From Aplidium turbinatum (Eukaryota > Chordata > Ascidiacea > Aplousobranchia > Polyclinidae), in the NCBI GenBank assembly GCA_918807975.1, contig OU964928.1, positions 1,488,001 to 1,552,000 on the forward strand: a stretch of 64,000 nt of DNA. Reading direction: 5' to 3'. The notes beneath the pieces were generated by a model. That model was not told the DNA's origin, ran no database searches, and saw only the letters and a program-made list of their open reading frames with translations. Numbering within the stretch: the first letter of the stretch is position 1; every line of letters starts with the position of its first letter. Below, one piece after another: positions 30,010 through 41,671 of this stretch. A program made the translations under genes and the position numbers.

Positions 30010-31890
30010 TAAAATCAACTTTAAAACGCAAATTTTGTTTATGCTACAACTGCGATGAAGGGGTGCAATTATTAATAAAGTTAAATAGAGAATTCCATTA
30101 CTTATTTACAACATATGTTTAGGGAAAACTTCAAAACCCATGAAACAATTAATTACTATAGAAATTATAATTCTTTTTTTTTCCTATTAAGAAAAATTTA
30201 CATTTTTGCATCATAGTTTATTTAGGTTGGTCCAATTATTATCTAGCCTATACATACAACTTGACTGTCAATAAAATTGAAATGCAAACTAATTGTGGCA
30301 AAATTTTGAATTTAAATTGTGAGTGAAATTGATGTGTAAAAACATCATATAGGCCTACTGAGCTAACATGAATTATCGGATAGGCTAATGCACAAGTTTT
30401 TACAGTGAGTTTGGTGTACTTTTTGTCATCGTAACCATTCCAACCATAACCATTCGTAAACCAATTCGTAATCATTCCAAAAGGCCTGGAAACTTGAAGA
30501 AACCATCTCGTATTTGTTAGATTTGGTGTGTTTTTTCTTAGATGTGTCAAAACATGGGGCCTGAGTCTCATTGATACTGAGCCCAAATTATCTTCTCAAC
30601 AGCAGTATTGTTGGTACACCACTCTTATCAAGTGCAGTGAAGCAATAACTAGGCACTCTTAAAAGAGGTTCATTAAAGAATAAACATTTGGACAGATTTC
30701 AGATTTGCCTGTTTTCAATTCACCTGATGTAGCCTACTATTGTTTTTAAGATATTAAAATTTTTTATTGAATTTCTTGAACCCATTTTCAATCTTACTTG
30801 TACACTTAAAACCAATGTTAAAGCCAACTATGTAATTCCATATTCTTGCATCACCACAATGAAACATTAAGTCACATTTATCCAAGGTCATGACGTGACC
30901 ATAGCCATACACACACCTATGGCTCCGGCTGGAGCCACTATCACCTCAGGTCCAAAGTTGAAAAAAATGGCTGGAGCCAAAACCGGAGGTTGTTTTATTA
31001 CTAAATTGGTTTTATTCAGGTGTTGCATTTACTTTGCAAAAGGTGGGTTTTTAAATGAGTGAAACAGGACTAACCAAGCACACGATCAAAATTTTAGCTA
31101 TAGAGGGTCTTACTTGAATTGTCAACTTAACACCTACGTGACCTCATCTTTCCTGACTATTAAGATGCTATACATTATTATGATAACTTAAAAATGCTAC
31201 TGTCTTTACGTTCTACCAATATGACAGATAATAGCTGAAAATCAAACTTTCTAGTAGGCAAATCATTCTTCACTAAGCTTATGCCTGGTGAAAGTCTGTC
31301 ATAAAAACATCAATGAATTTCAACCCTGCTGGTGACATCTAAATGTCTGTTCAAAGCAAACATTTATCAATTCCTTTTACAACACAACACCTCAAGGTAT
31401 CTCAAGAGTCAAGACAAAAAAGGAGTTGTGCATTTGCAGCCTGGCAACAAACGTACACGTTGGAGCTTGTCTCAAAGTTTGAATGGTGAAAAATAAATAC
31501 AGGAAAGTTGTTTTGAGACTTCTAAGTACATCGTTTCAGATTTGATAAGGGGCGCTTGTCAAGCTTTATACATAAAAAAAAAAAAAAAAAAAAAAAAAAC
31601 AGAAAGGAAAACAAAAATTTTAGTGTTAAATAGAAAAAATGCAATAACTACTTATCTATTTCAGCAAAAAGAAATTATTTAAAAAAAAATTTGATTTGGA
31701 AAATCAGGCTTTGAATTCCACAATAGGCTACGCCAGATGGGTGATGAAAACTTTTGTTTTGTCAGGTCAGTCTATTTTTTTCTGATTGTCAAAGCTAGGG
31801 ATGGTAGAAGTAGGGGATTGCTCAGTCAAAGAGAAGGTGGACACCTGGAAGGTCATAGTATTATGATAAAATTTGGTGCAACTACAGCTT
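30010..31890. other. Gene-free stretch with relic repeats
   Basis: No host gene is seen. 30480-30600 resembles the right part of the GGGCCC-rich hAT family found at 55864 and 56935 (AACTTGAAGAAACC and AAATTATCTTCTCAAC motifs). A run of 26 A lies at 31574-31599 and may be the tail of a lost retroposon. Confidence 0.45.
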
Positions 31891-31905
31891 GAGGTCTACT
31901 ACCAC

Positions 31906-33057
31906 CAGAGACAGGCGCGAATCTAGGAGTTTTTTTTTGGGGGAGCCAGAAAATTTGAAAATGAATTAAAAAGTAATAAAAAGATAAAACAGATATGAAC
32001 AATCAGTGACATAACCAGGAATTTGGGGGGTTTTGACGGCGTGTTTGCCAAAGGCGACACCCAGCGACGGGGGGTTTGGGGGGCCTCCCCCAGAAATTTT
32101 TGAAAAATTACTTTGAATTTGGTGCATTCTGAGAGCATTTTCAACAAAAATATGGGCATAAATATTCCTGTAAAATGGTGCTGTCCGGTGGCATAGCAAA
32201 AGGATAAGATCATGTTTTCTTCAGCATTTTTTCGGTAATAAAGCTAAGTCTATGTTTTCTTGTTGCTAATTCCGGGCTGAGATGTTTGAATGTTTGGTAT
32301 TGGCAAAACTCGCTCTTTTAATGCAGTTTCGCTTAAAATTAGGCAAACTTTGTTTTAGAGACATAGAGACTGAAAGCATCATTCTCAATATCGTGACGTC
32401 ACACGCGTGCGAAAGGGGGGGGGTTGTAAGTCCGCTGTGGGACTAATATCAGCTGTTTAGAAGCATATCAAACCATTCAACAATTTCTCACAAAATTTCG
32501 GGGGGGGGGGCGGGCCCCTTGGGCCCCCCATAGATCTGCGCCTGACCAGAGATGTAGGCCTACGTATACGCCGTAGATTTGCGGCGTATACTTTTTGTTT
32601 ATACGTTAACGCTTACGGCCACATTTTTTTGGATAATTGTCGCTTGAGGCTACGTCGTAAACTTTTTGCGGTTTTTTAGCGTATAGCGTCAACGAATACT
32701 TTTTAATGTCTTAGCTGTTGCTTGCATTTTAATTTTGCAGTTGAAAGAATGTTTTCAATGGGCAAAGACATATTGGAACCAAAACGCAGCAAAATGTCAG
32801 ATGAACACTTTCAGATGCTTGTGTTTCTTCGTAGAAATAGTAGAAATTCAAAATAAAACTTGTTTTTTTTCGAGTAGTTTATACCGTGTGAATGTTTGGC
32901 ACCTAGCAAAGAAAATGAGTTTACGCTAGTGTATGCGCTGACGCTGACGCCGCCAACTTTTTTTACAAGTTACGTTGACGCATACGGCGTATGGTTTTTC
33001 GAACGTTTGCGTTTACGCTGACGACGTCAATATTTTTTGTATACGCGTACATCACTG
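31906..33057 (+). mobile_element. hAT transposon remnant (outer element of a nest)
   Basis: The left end CAGAGATGTA and right end TACATCACTG are flanked by ACTACCAC (31898-31905) and GCTACCAC (33058-33065), an 8-bp duplication with one change. The plus strand at about 32740-32855 encodes the hAT dimerisation tail (VERMFSMGKDILEPKRSKMS, then FQMLVFLRRN), preceded by a TTTTGCAG splice-acceptor-like sequence. Internal GACGCTGACGCCG motifs match the element at 4194, so both belong to one family. A second hAT element sits at 31912-32544, only six bases inside the left end. Confidence 0.85.
31912..32544. mobile_element. Non-autonomous hAT element nested in a hAT end
   Basis: Ends CAGGCGCGAATCTAG and ATAGATCTGCGCCTG with exact 8-bp duplication ACCAGAGA (31904-31911, 32545-32552). 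The interior has G/C homopolymer runs and a CAGTGACATAACCAGG stretch that looks like the end of yet another hAT family. No coding capacity. Confidence 0.9.
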
Positions 33058-33627
33058 GCTACCACATATTATTGGATGCTCAGGTCACAGTCAGGTGCAT
33101 ATGTGCTCTGTCCACGATTGAGTGTACAAAGTGTGTAGGCTATTGCCAAAATTAATGTTTTGAAATACGTAATGCCATATTTATCTAATACCATTTAAAG
33201 GATGATAATGTAGCGAAAGACATCACGCTACAGTAGTAGTAGCTAGTAGGTAGCTAACAGTAGGTAGCCCACCCTCAAACTGCTGTAGAAAGGTTCTGCA
33301 GATGTTCTAACACCCAAAATTTCAAGCAAAATATCCCATTTTATTTGATAAAAATAAATTTACCTAAAAGCAAAATAAAATTTTCGCAGTTCTGCCAATT
33401 TTTGAATTTTGCATTGACCCTTCAGCTGTCTAGATCACAAGAAAAATATATAATAAAGTTGAGTTGTCTCGATAGTCCACTGTTCCTACTCAAAATGTGG
33501 CGCTCGAGAGTTTTTTTCTCTGACGTAACGCGCTTCACTTCACTGACGTCAAGTCGGATTCTGGAATCATCTCTTCCAATTAACAAATAGCGCGTGCTCT
33601 CGGAATGCAGTCTTGTAATCGGTAACG

Positions 33628-33822
33628 CCTAGAACATCACACAACTAAGGCGAAAGAGCCATGTCCATTGAGTCCTGTCTTTGTCATGAGTTACCAAGGG
33701 GGGGTGGGACTTGTATACCTGGGACTGGTATATAAGTCCCCCCCCACCCCCCTTGGTAACTCCTGACAAAGACAGGACTCAATTCAATTTTCTCTTTCGC
33801 CTTAGTTGTGTGATGTTCTAGG
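33628..33822. mobile_element. Hairpin MITE, about 195 bp
   Basis: Nearly the whole element folds on itself. CCTAGAACATCACACAACTA at the left is mirrored by TAGTTGTGTGATGTTCTAGG at the right. The arms of about 85 bp include CTTTGTCATGAGTTACCAAG and its complement. The loop contains GGTATATAAG. No clear target duplication. Confidence 0.85.
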
Positions 33823-34433
33823 TTTTTCCTTTGTAATCAACTAAAAAATATGTTTCATAACTTATATGTTATGTTAACGTTAAAAAATGTGTTAAAAAAT
33901 GTTATGTTAAAAAATATGTTAACTTGTAATTTAGAAATAGAAATAATCTAGAGAGAGTCTAAAAATATTAAAAGAAACAAAATCAGTTTAATTTTTTTTT
34001 CTTTTCTGGCCAACTGACCATCACATCAAAAACAATAGGCTAGGCTACATAGGCTACCAAACATAACAAAGATCAAGATAAAGATAGGCTAGAAGTGGCA
34101 AAAGGCCCAACTTGATTAAAACAGAAACAGGATAATTTGTTAAAAATTTGACACGATTGAAACACCTTGGAACAATTTTAAAATTAAAAAACAAAGAGAT
34201 AAAACAACAGGCCTTTCAGAAGGCTACGCTAGCCTATCTAGTAAAAGTAACATACTGTATTAAAAATTTATAGCTGATGAAAAAGAAAAGAAAAATACAG
34301 TTGCTTAGCATTGCATGCAACCATCGTAGGAACGTGGCCGAGGAGCCACAGTAGCCTGCCGTTTCAGAAAGTTTTCAAAAACAAGGAACTATATGTTTTC
34401 TAGATGATATATCGGTCGCAACAAAACCGCGCG

Positions 34434-34760
34434 GATAGCTCAGTTGGTTTGGTTCAGTGCCCGACTTCATGAACAAAGAAACGACACGATCAAGCAAGTG
34501 GTTCGATGTTCGGAGTGTGTTTTGTCAATTTTGATGACCGGACCTGTAGCCTATGAGCAATGTGAATAAGAAGCTATCGCTATCGGCGTCACAAAAACTT
34601 TTATAGTTTCGGCCTTCGGGAGAGAGTATGCTTTTTGCACCAGACACGCGACAGGCCTGTCTTCGCACAAAAACTACTTTTTTGTTGATAAAGTTGGTTG
34701 CTCTTGGTGGCAACAAAGAGCTGCAACGCTTCAACACCAACACTTTCTGCATTGCTTTGG
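34434..34760 (+). mobile_element. tRNA-derived SINE remnant
   Basis: GCGGATAGCTCAGTTGG is an A-box-like tRNA head. AAGTGGTTCGATGTTCGG about 60 bases later is the B box. Body limits are approximate and there is no identified tail. Confidence 0.5.
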
Positions 34761-34945
34761 CACATTGACATAACTGGGTTGCTTCATCTTCATAGTGCTG
34801 GAGACTTTACACATTCTTCGCAACGCTGAAGCAGTGCACTGGCCTCAGTAATTGAAACTTGCTACCCTAAATATTATTTTGGATTAAGAAGGAAGAGAAT
34901 GAATTGCACAACACGAGATTTGAACTCCCCTTCGGCTGCAGCCTG

Positions 34946-35060
34946 CATAGCCGAGTGGTAGGATATCTGGTTCGACGTTCGATTGGGCACCGGTTCGACA
35001 CCGCTCAAGAGCATGAGGTAGCGTGTTTGGCAAGATACTTAAAAGGTTGATTGAAGGTGA
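34946..35060 (+). mobile_element. tRNA-derived SINE, family 3 remnant
   Basis: TGCATAGCCGAGTGGTAGG (A box) and GCACCGGTTCGACACCGCTC (B box) match the heads at 14452 and 50788. The 3' body was not delimited. Confidence 0.5.
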
Positions 35061-35833
35061 ACACGGAGATTGGCTTCATTGCCTTCCCTTCCCGAAAAAA
35101 ACATGGGCACGACAAAAACATCGTTGGTCGATCGTTCCTCTTTTCGTCGATCATTGGGGCGCAAGTTATTTATTTCAACTCAAAAAAAAAACAATCAAAC
35201 TTGAATTTAAAAAAAATCCGCGCACATTGCCACTTTGAAACCTTAGTTTGTCCCTGCATTCTTCATTACAGTCGCTCATTTGTTGGCTGATACTATTCAA
35301 ACATTGTTTGGTAAATAACTTCGTTTACCATCGAAGTAAACTCATCCTCACTTTCTTTATTTGATGTTGTAGCAAATTGTTTTGTAAAGAATATTTACAG
35401 TTTATGAGAAACTGGATTTGAATCCACGTGTTTAGTTTACAAAAAAATATTGGGAAACAGTTGAGTTTAAGATATCCAAATCTTTGGCTTACTGTATGTT
35501 GTAGGACAAACAATGAAAGCTTTTTCCAATTAGCCAAACCTATTTGACTATTTCGACAACTATTTTCGGTCATTGTTCCAGAGGCTTTCACCACAATTGG
35601 CAAGGTTTCTTGAAACAAGCTCTCTTGCACAACTTACTCTGACTGATTTTATTCAACAAAAAGGGATTCTAAGAATAAGCTTTTTTTTAAAGAAGAGATA
35701 TATTTTTGGTTTTATCACTCAAAACTCAAAAGTCAAACGATTCTTCAACAAACATGGTAGCTGCAAGATCAATTAAATATTAATAATAATAGTTGTTTTG
35801 TTTTGTGCTCTTTACGACAACATTCACTACACT

Positions 35834-36060
35834 ACGGCCTGGGCCGTTGAGAGAATAATTTGGGCCAGGTGCCAATAAGATTCTCGGCCCCCAAATCAAA
35901 ATACTTTTGAGAAAAACTCATCATGGCCAAAGAATGTGCGGTAGTTTCTTTGAGTTCCCGGGTTTTTTGGAAAGGTTATGGGCCCCTGGTATCATCCCGG
36001 GCGGAATCCAAAAGTACCCTTAGACTCCCCCTTGTCAACGCTACTGCTAAGACCACTCGA
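35834..36060. mobile_element. Relic of the GGGCCC-rich hAT family
   Basis: CTGGGCCGTTGAGAG at the left and CCCCCTTGTCAACGCTACTG at the right match the ends of the elements at 55864 and 56935. Inner motifs also match (CGGGCGGAATCCAAAAGTAC). A target duplication is not convincing. Confidence 0.5.
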
Positions 36061-36105
36061 AGATTCTCGTGGGGCTTGTTTTTTGTTCCACGCGTTTAGT
36101 TTCGC

Positions 36106-36193
36106 CCCGGACAGCAAAATCGGCCATTTTTACATTGACTTAACGTCTGCAGACGTTAAATCGATGTAAAAATGACAAACTTTGCTGTCCGGG
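36106..36193. mobile_element. Palindromic PstI-centred MITE, best copy
   Basis: An almost complete 88 bp palindrome. It runs from CCCGGACAGCAAAATCGGCC through TTTTTACATTGACTTAACG to the centre TCTGCAGA, and back through ATCGATGTAAAAATGAC to TTTGCTGTCCGGG. Both arms are essentially full length. No target duplication is visible. Confidence 0.85.
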
Positions 36194-37440
36194 ACGGTTA
36201 CAGAAAACACAAAATTATTTTCTTTATTTCAATACGATATTTTAATGTTTAGACAATTAATTCTTGCAATAATAAAGACAAAATGCTTATAAGCGCCTGA
36301 ATTTAGAACGTGAACAAGCGTAACTTGCAATCGGCGTTACTTTGAGAGTTGGCTTTGTTGTCTGCATTTGACCGAGTTCTGGCGACAAGTTACGAGTAGC
36401 CAGACGAAGTGAGTCAATATGAAACGTAGAAAAAAGTCGAGAAATGCTCAGCAATCCAGGTATCAAGCAACAAACTGTGTCTTGAGACAGAGCAGACAGC
36501 TACGGCAGATGCGTATTGACATCGAAGGGTGCTACCATGTCAAGTTTTGATTGTATAACTTAGAAAAAGTATGAACCTTTTCTGTGTTCACTTTATCTAT
36601 AATCCCGTACCTTAGAATTTACATGAAATATCTGTTTTATATGAAAAGGTATATCTCCCACAAGGGTCAGCATACAAAGCAGGAAATAAAGTAAAGCTGG
36701 GACACTTGTTGGCAGCAATAGCTCTGATTAGAAATGTGCAATCTTAGCGGGGGAACTGAATGCACAACCTGGATATTTAAAGATTTTAGTGGCGAAAGTA
36801 TGAAAGAAAATAGTAGGCTATAAAGTTAAAGAGAAGGTTAGCTGCAGGCGGCTTAGATTGGGTTTAGTGGTTAGCCACACAGTCGCAATTACCGTACAGC
36901 AAAGTAGTCAAGATTAGTTGAGAAGATATATCCTCGGACGGAAAAAAACCTTTTTAATTTATTTTTTATTTTTGCTGCAATGCATGATTGTAGAGACCTT
37001 GAGTTGCTGACTCAAGCAGAAAACAACAACTTTCGGTCCAAGTTTCGTTGTCTGCAGAACAATAGAAAGAACAGTATTCAAAGAGCCGGCAACAAATTCT
37101 TAACTTTTTTTGTTATTTCAGCTAAACAAGTGACACTGTTCATTGTCATCCCCAGGTAGAAAATCAGTCCATTTTTACATCAATTCAACGTCTGCAGACG
37201 TCAAATCATTACTCAGTATAAGTTTGTCATTTGAAAGTAACGTTACAAAAACCAAACCATGAGCTGTCGCATCTTCATCAGCTGCGCAGAGCTGTGGTAA
37301 TCCAAATTGCTCGTTTTGTATTTTGTACGTAGTTTATCAACGTTTGTAAAACGTTGGATCAACGCAAAAAATAGCGGTCAAGTTAACAGAGGACAATGCA
37401 ATCTTCAAAGTAAAATTGCTGCAATTTACTGAATTTACTT
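36194..37440. other. Gene-free stretch
   Basis: No supportable gene. A further palindromic MITE copy lies at 37151-37210 (CAATTCAACGTCTGCAGACG). The remainder is AT-rich sequence without a recognisable element. Confidence 0.5.
37151..37210. mobile_element. Palindromic MITE copy (left arm and centre)
   Basis: CCATTTTTACATCAATTCAA, then CGTCTGCAGACG and CAAATCATT. The right arm is truncated. Confidence 0.65.
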
Positions 37441-37446
37441 CGAATA

Positions 37447-37669
37447 CTTACATATCATCATGATCATCGCTATGGCTCCACACGTCATCATGATCATCGT
37501 TATGGCTACACACGTCATCATGATCATCGTTATGGCTACACACGTCATCATGATTACCGCTATGGCTACACACGTCATCATGATCACCGCTATGGCTCCA
37601 CACGTCATCATGATCATCGTTATGGCTACACAGTACACACGTCATCATGATCACCGCTATAGCTATCTT
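37447..37669. repeat. 30-bp tandem repeat
   Basis: About seven units of CACACGTCATCATGATCATC followed by GTTATGGCTA, with small variants (ATCATCGC, ATTACCGC, ATCACCGC). The unit length is a multiple of three and the array is open in frames on both strands, so it produces spurious repetitive reading frames. No gene context supports translation. Confidence 0.9.
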
Positions 37670-38015
37670 CCGTGTTCTAAGGTTGTGGAATAAAAAAGGT
37701 TGTAGCTTTTACAGAAGAAGCTTGAATTGTGTCGTTTTCGCGCATGAAATCAGGCTGATACTGAGACTGAACATCGGGAATAATGAAACAAATTCACGGC
37801 AAAGTAGAATGCACTTTCCCGCAAGCTTGTCAAATGTTTTCCTTCCACAGATCACAGCTCAGTTGCAATAAAGTTTCTGCTTTTGCTTTTGAAAGATGAT
37901 TGCTCGATTCCAGGCCGGGTCGTTCAAAAAAAAAAAATGAAATGGGTCGATTGATGAATACATTTGTAACGCAATGAATGGGATAAAGTTGGTCAAGATA
38001 TAAATGAGTGAAATA

Positions 38016-38100
38016 CCCAGAGAGCAAAATCCATCATTTTTACATTGATTCAACGTCGTCGACGCTAATCAATGTAAAAATGGCGGATTTTGCTGTTTGG
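38016..38100. mobile_element. Palindromic MITE copy
   Basis: CCCAGAGAGCAAAATCCATC leads to TTTTTACATTGATTCAACGT, a centre CGTCGACG, and back to ATCAATGTAAAAATGGCGG and ATTTTGCTGTTTGG. The PstI site of other copies has become TCGTCGAC. Confidence 0.8.
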
Positions 38101-38109
38101 AATATGGTA

Positions 38110-40540
38110 GAATTGGTGGATGTCGTAGCTGGTATATGATTTTAATTTTCTGCTTAGACATTCCAGTGAAGCAAAGTAGTTTTCAATCGAATTAACATAA
38201 TTCAGATGTCAATTAGATGCATTTCAATATAATTCTGCCACAAAAATGTGAACGGGAAAGCAAGATTTTCAAAGTCAGTTTTTGCGTCCATTTTCCAGCA
38301 TGGCATTATGAGCCTTTCCAAATAGCCTACAACCGCTTGATCTCTACGGGGGTCGAACAGTCGTCATTGGTACATGCTAATGTTTGTTGACGACTGCGAA
38401 TTTCGACTGACAACTTTAAATTACAATTTGTTTACGAGCAGGCTGTGAGTTTTTCAGAAATGATTGGGTAAACAATTTGGCGAATTATGCATACAGATAA
38501 TGCGATTTTTACATGGCTTACAACCAACTTATCTCACAAACTTTGTTTTTAGAATCTACATCAGTGCATATGAAAAGAGTTGCCATTTCAGAATTACAAT
38601 TGTTTTGCTTAATTCCCAAAGTAATGAGCCGGTGATGGTCATAATCTGCCTAATCTTGTCAGCTACAAAGAATTTGCCCTAAAGGCTTAAGAATGAACGT
38701 GGCAAAGACTGGATACGAGCCCTCTGTAAAATGCCTTGCGAAGCTCGCATTTTGCCTGATATGCTGCTGACTGTCTTCAAAAAGGGATATTTCTTTTATA
38801 TTATTGCACTTTGTTACGTCATAATTGCGTTGATGTCTGCTTTTTGCCTGCATTGTCACACAACAAAGCAAAGAATAAAACGAGGTAAGATTGTTGTTGA
38901 CTTTTAGTTAGTTTTCTGTAAACATGTTTATCGCATGATCAGGATTGATCACCGAATGATAGGTTGTTCCCACAACCAGTTTTTGTATGAAAATTTAGAG
39001 AACCTACCTTTTAAGACAGTAAGTGAATGTGATGATGCTAAATTAACCGGTCTACTGTATTTTTTAATATTTAAGAATAACTAGCAGTGCATTAGCTCTT
39101 TGGCTTGTGGAATCACTGCGTGGAAATAATTTCCATCAATGGCAAGTTGCTAGTTTTTCTTTATACAATGGTGCTTGCATGACTTGTTTAAACAAACCAC
39201 TGCACATTGACTAAACTTCAGTCATTCTGTTCAATATGATTTTTGAAGTTACTTGATGGTTGAATTGTCAACATGCTGTAATCACAATTGTTGCTGAATA
39301 TTTATACTTTTTAATGAAAATGTTAAACACATTTCTCCTTCTTCGTAAAACACTGTTTTTTTTGCAAGATTTACATTGTTGTTGGAGAGACGCTTTGAAC
39401 AAGCCGCTTAACTGCGGAATAAGTCGGAGACTGAAATTGCATTTGGTCAAACCAAAGCTATGGTTTTAAATGTAGATAGGCGTAATCCTTTAACATGCAG
39501 ATCCTTGCAAAATACAAATAAATCATGGTCTTTGAAAGAAACGATTTCATTTTTATTACTATCCTGAGAAAAAAGATAATAATGCCCTTACCAACATGCT
39601 GATAAGCATATATGTGCACTGTTTATTCAGGTTACCATTTAGGGGAGGATCTGTTTACACCAGCCCGATAATTTAACTTCTTTGATGATTTGCAAGCATT
39701 CATTACCCCATTAGTTTTGTTTATGCAAACGGGGTCCATTAGCTTAAGCATTAGGCCTACATCAGAGAAGGCTTTGACCAAGTGGAAATGGGTGACTTCT
39801 GACGTTTGAGTGATGGTGATTGCGTAATACGTAACAAGTTGCTTTTTCAAACCAGAGAAGAGGGTGCAACTATTCAACAGGACTTCCACTTTGGCCTTTT
39901 TGCGGCCAGGTTCAAGAATCGGATATTTTTTTTATGTAGTTTTGCCACAAAATTTGACTTTGGGGTTAGTGGGTGCTCATTTTGCCTTCCCTGACTAGGC
40001 TACGCCTCTGTAGTCAGATCTGGCGGCAAGTGGCGGTAGACCTTGGGCTATAGTAGGCTACCACATCATTCCAATATTCTTTTGACATTTATCAATTACA
40101 CGAAGTTATAAATGAATAGCTGCAAACACAATTTATCTCTTCTTTCAATTTGGCGTTTATAAACATGTAAGTAAATTCGTAAGGACAATTCAAGTTATTT
40201 TCCAAACTGTCTTTACTTATACCAAACAAAGCTTGTGCGTGATTTTTCTTCTAAAGTATCGCTTATCATGTTAGTTTAGTCACTAAACTTTAGTGCATGC
40301 ATTTTTTCATGAATCGATGTTTGCTGATAGGTAACACAGCTAGCTGCTAAGTTTACCGTTTTTGAGTGATTTGATTTTCACTTCATTGTTTGGCTTTTTT
40401 ATAATTTTGTTGGCCCTTTTTTGACTTCTTCATCATCATTAAACCCTCCCTCTCGTGGAGGGTTCAATGCAATGAAGCGGCGAGTTTCTCTGTTGTGTGA
40501 TTTTTCTATTGCAGTTTGTAATGTAAAAATTGAAATCTGT
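38110..40540. other. Gene-free stretch
   Basis: No host gene or flanked mobile element was recognised in these 2.4 kb. It is AT-rich and has only short, isolated reading frames without conserved content. Confidence 0.45.
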
Positions 40541-40556
40541 CAACTTTGCTGTAGAG

Positions 40557-40855
40557 CAGGGGTCACCAAACTTTTTTCTCTGAGGGCCGGAATGCTGCGA
40601 GATTAACAGCTGCGGGCGGATGCAAATTGCGAAAAGATATACAACTATTTAGAATCTCCATTGACTTAGAATCTCCAAGAAGAAACAATATGGAAAAATC
40701 ATTAGCAGGTTGCGTGTAGCTCAATAGCAATGTCAGTCCTTTACAAAAAGTTTGATAACTTTTTTCCTTAAAACAGTTGTAGTGCAGCTGTTATTTCCGC
40801 AGCACGTAGCGGGCCGGATGAAATCAGTCCGTGGGCCGTAGTTTGGTGACCCCTG
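40557..40855. mobile_element. hAT MITE
   Basis: Ends CAGGGGTCACCAAACTTTT and AGTTTGGTGACCCCTG with exact 8-bp target duplication CTGTAGAG (40549-40556, 40856-40863). 299 bp, non-coding. The GGGCCGGA and GGGCCGTAG motifs inside resemble a hAT family widespread in animals. Confidence 0.93.
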
Positions 40856-41172
40856 CTGTAGAGAGTAACAAACGTGCGAGTGCGTTTGTGAATCTCTGTG
40901 TACTGATTTTATCTGAATCAGTTTGAATCAGGTTTTATTCCCAGTGTGACGTGTCTCTGTGTGACGTGCATGAATTCGAGGATGGCCGTTGTTGCTTTCT
41001 AAACTTTTAACTTGTCCCCTCCTACAAAAAATATGTTTTAATGTTGCAGTATTACAACGTTTTGATGACATCATATCATATGTTAAATGACGTTTCATGA
41101 GTGTTTGGCTGCATTAAGTAGCTGTATTTTTAAACAAACTATTTATTTCAAAGATTAAAATATAGGCTCTCC

Positions 41173-41590
41173 CATGGCCACCTAAAGATACGGCCTGATT
41201 TGTCACATTTTGCAGAAATTTCCAGGTTTTTCTAACTTTGGGCGAACGTTTAAATAAATTTTTCTAAAAATTAGATTTTTACGCTTTCTTTGCTCTTTTC
41301 CCCAGATGACACAATAGGTTTTAACATCCTCACATGTTGAAAAACAAAGAAAATTTGATTTCGAAGATTTTAGTCAGACTGTTAATTTTTCAATAACAGT
41401 CTGATTTTGCGTTTTTCAACTTACTTTTTCTCATTTGCTACTGCTTCCCCAAGGCAACAAAAAAGTTTTATGTCATAAGGAAACCGCAAAAAGTAAAAAC
41501 ATCTCAAAAAATGTCAGTCAAGCATTAGCAGTAGCTGTAATCTAAATCTGCAAAATGTGACAAATCAGGCCGCATCTCCAGGTGGCCATG
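41173..41590. mobile_element. TIR element with 44-bp inverted repeats
   Basis: CATGGCCACCTAAAGATACG with GCCTGATTTGTCACATTTTG at the left is mirrored by CAAAATGTGACAAATCAGGC and GGTGGCCATG at the right. The flanks share GCTCTCC (7 bp, or 8 with one shared base). A central hairpin GTCAGACTGTTA...TAACAGTCTGA lies near 41385. No coding capacity. The superfamily is uncertain, possibly hAT. Confidence 0.88.
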
Positions 41591-41671
41591 GCTCTCCCAA
41601 CAATTGCCTGGGCCCCCTTAAGATTGTCTGTCTAGCTGCGTCACTGATGCATGACTTATATGGATATAGTG

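Noticed and set aside
37435-37693. Long repetitive reading frames on both strands
   Set aside because: They arise from a 30-bp tandem repeat whose unit is a multiple of three; there is no start context, splice sites or homology.
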